From: Rhizobium grahamii
GTDB lineage: Bacteria; Pseudomonadota; Alphaproteobacteria; Rhizobiales; Rhizobiaceae
Length of the DNA: 64,000 nt
NCBI RefSeq assembly: GCF_009498215.1
Contig: NZ_CP043499.1
Location: forward strand, 1,438,001 to 1,502,000
Reading direction: 5' to 3'
Within the stretch, counting starts at the first letter, position 1. Each line of letters starts with the position of its first letter. Shown one piece after another: positions 63,803-64,000 of this stretch. A program made the translations under genes and the position numbers. The notes below the pieces were generated by a model, which searched no databases, was not told where the DNA came from, and was given only the letters and a program-made list of their open reading frames with translations.

Positions 63803-64000
63803 ATGGCGCGGCGGCTGGAAGATGCCCGTATCCTGATGTACAGCCACGACACGTTCGGGCTCGGCCATTTGCGGCGCTGTCGCACGATCGCCCATGCTCT
63901 CGTCGAGGACTATCGCGGGCTGAACATCCTGATCATCTCGGGCGCGACGATCGCCGGCGCGTTCGACTATCGCGCCCGTGTCGACTTCGTGAAGGTCCCG
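63803..64000 (+). CDS. Glycosyltransferase (GT-B, MurG-like), 3' end outside window
   Basis: The first 66 residues are visible: ARILMYSHDTFGLGHLRRCRTIAHAL, a GT-B donor/acceptor N-terminal domain found in rhizobial glycosyltransferases encoded next to polysaccharide genes. The frame is still open at the window edge. Start choices in frame are 63737 (GGAG upstream), 63779, 63797 and 63803; the last, six bases after AAGGA, gives the usual N-terminus. Confidence 0.72.
   Translation, partial: MARRLEDARILMYSHDTFGLGHLRRCRTIAHALVEDYRGLNILIISGATIAGAFDYRARVDFVKVP

Noticed and set aside
1..64000. CRISPR arrays, insertion sequences or intact tRNA/rRNA genes
   Set aside because: No regularly spaced repeats, transposase-like proteins or complete tRNA cloverleaf were seen by eye; dedicated searches were not possible.

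Overview
The window looks like a high-GC alphaproteobacterial chromosome or large replicon, most probably Rhizobiaceae (Rhizobium, Agrobacterium or Sinorhizobium group). The clues are the PcaQ-controlled pcaDCHGB operon beside pobR/pobA, an ortholog of the redox-sensing adenylate cyclase CyaC, ActR/FixJ-type two-component proteins and a large supply of class III nucleotide cyclases. I saw no rRNA, intact tRNA, insertion sequence or CRISPR array.

Bases 1-16.6 kb are a loose accessory-like region: a VirA-like hybrid kinase cut by the left edge, a wrecked MFS transporter, an orphan EnvZ-like kinase, an SDR enzyme, a kinase/FixJ-type regulator pair whose regulator carries a one-base frameshift, an ActR-like regulator whose receiver has lost its phosphorylation residues, a LysR regulator divergent from an aldehyde dehydrogenase, an HdeD-like membrane protein, several small exported or membrane proteins, a receiver-only regulator and a ketopantoate-reductase-like enzyme.

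Bases 17-31.7 kb hold stress and metabolic modules: an acetoin-type operon (two alpha/beta hydrolases, acetolactate decarboxylase, acetolactate synthase), a bicupin oxalate decarboxylase divergent from an RND efflux pump, a stand-alone membrane sensor domain, a DegP-like protease, and a His/Gly/Asp-rich secreted protein coupled to a DUF1275 membrane protein. The oxalate decarboxylase, the efflux pump and the His-rich protein gene share an upstream element, TAAAC-N3-(G/T)GTATAGAT, pointing at each gene.

Bases 31.9-46.8 kb are an aromatic-acid catabolic block. It has an IclR regulator, the AraC-type regulator PobR (frameshifted near its 5' end), 4-hydroxybenzoate hydroxylase PobA, the LysR regulator PcaQ with a palindromic box, PcaD, PcaC, PcaH, PcaG and PcaB, and a five-gene branched-chain-amino-acid-type ABC importer that probably brings in the aromatic substrate. 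A membrane-bound, heme-c-motif adenylate cyclase sits inside this block.

Bases 47.1-64 kb combine nucleotide signalling with surface-glycan enzymes: a metallo-beta-lactamase-fold hydrolase, a polysaccharide deacetylase, a GT4 glycosyltransferase, CyaC (diheme membrane anchor, 2Fe-2S domain, cyclase) overlapping an FkbM methyltransferase, another methyltransferase, a DUF3095 cyclase-like protein, a nucleotide-sugar dehydrogenase, a third cyclase with a 3' frameshift, a four-gene oligopeptide-type ABC importer and a further glycosyltransferase cut by the right edge. A redox- or cyclic-nucleotide-controlled glycan pathway is the most attractive undescribed system here, but that link is an inference from gene order.
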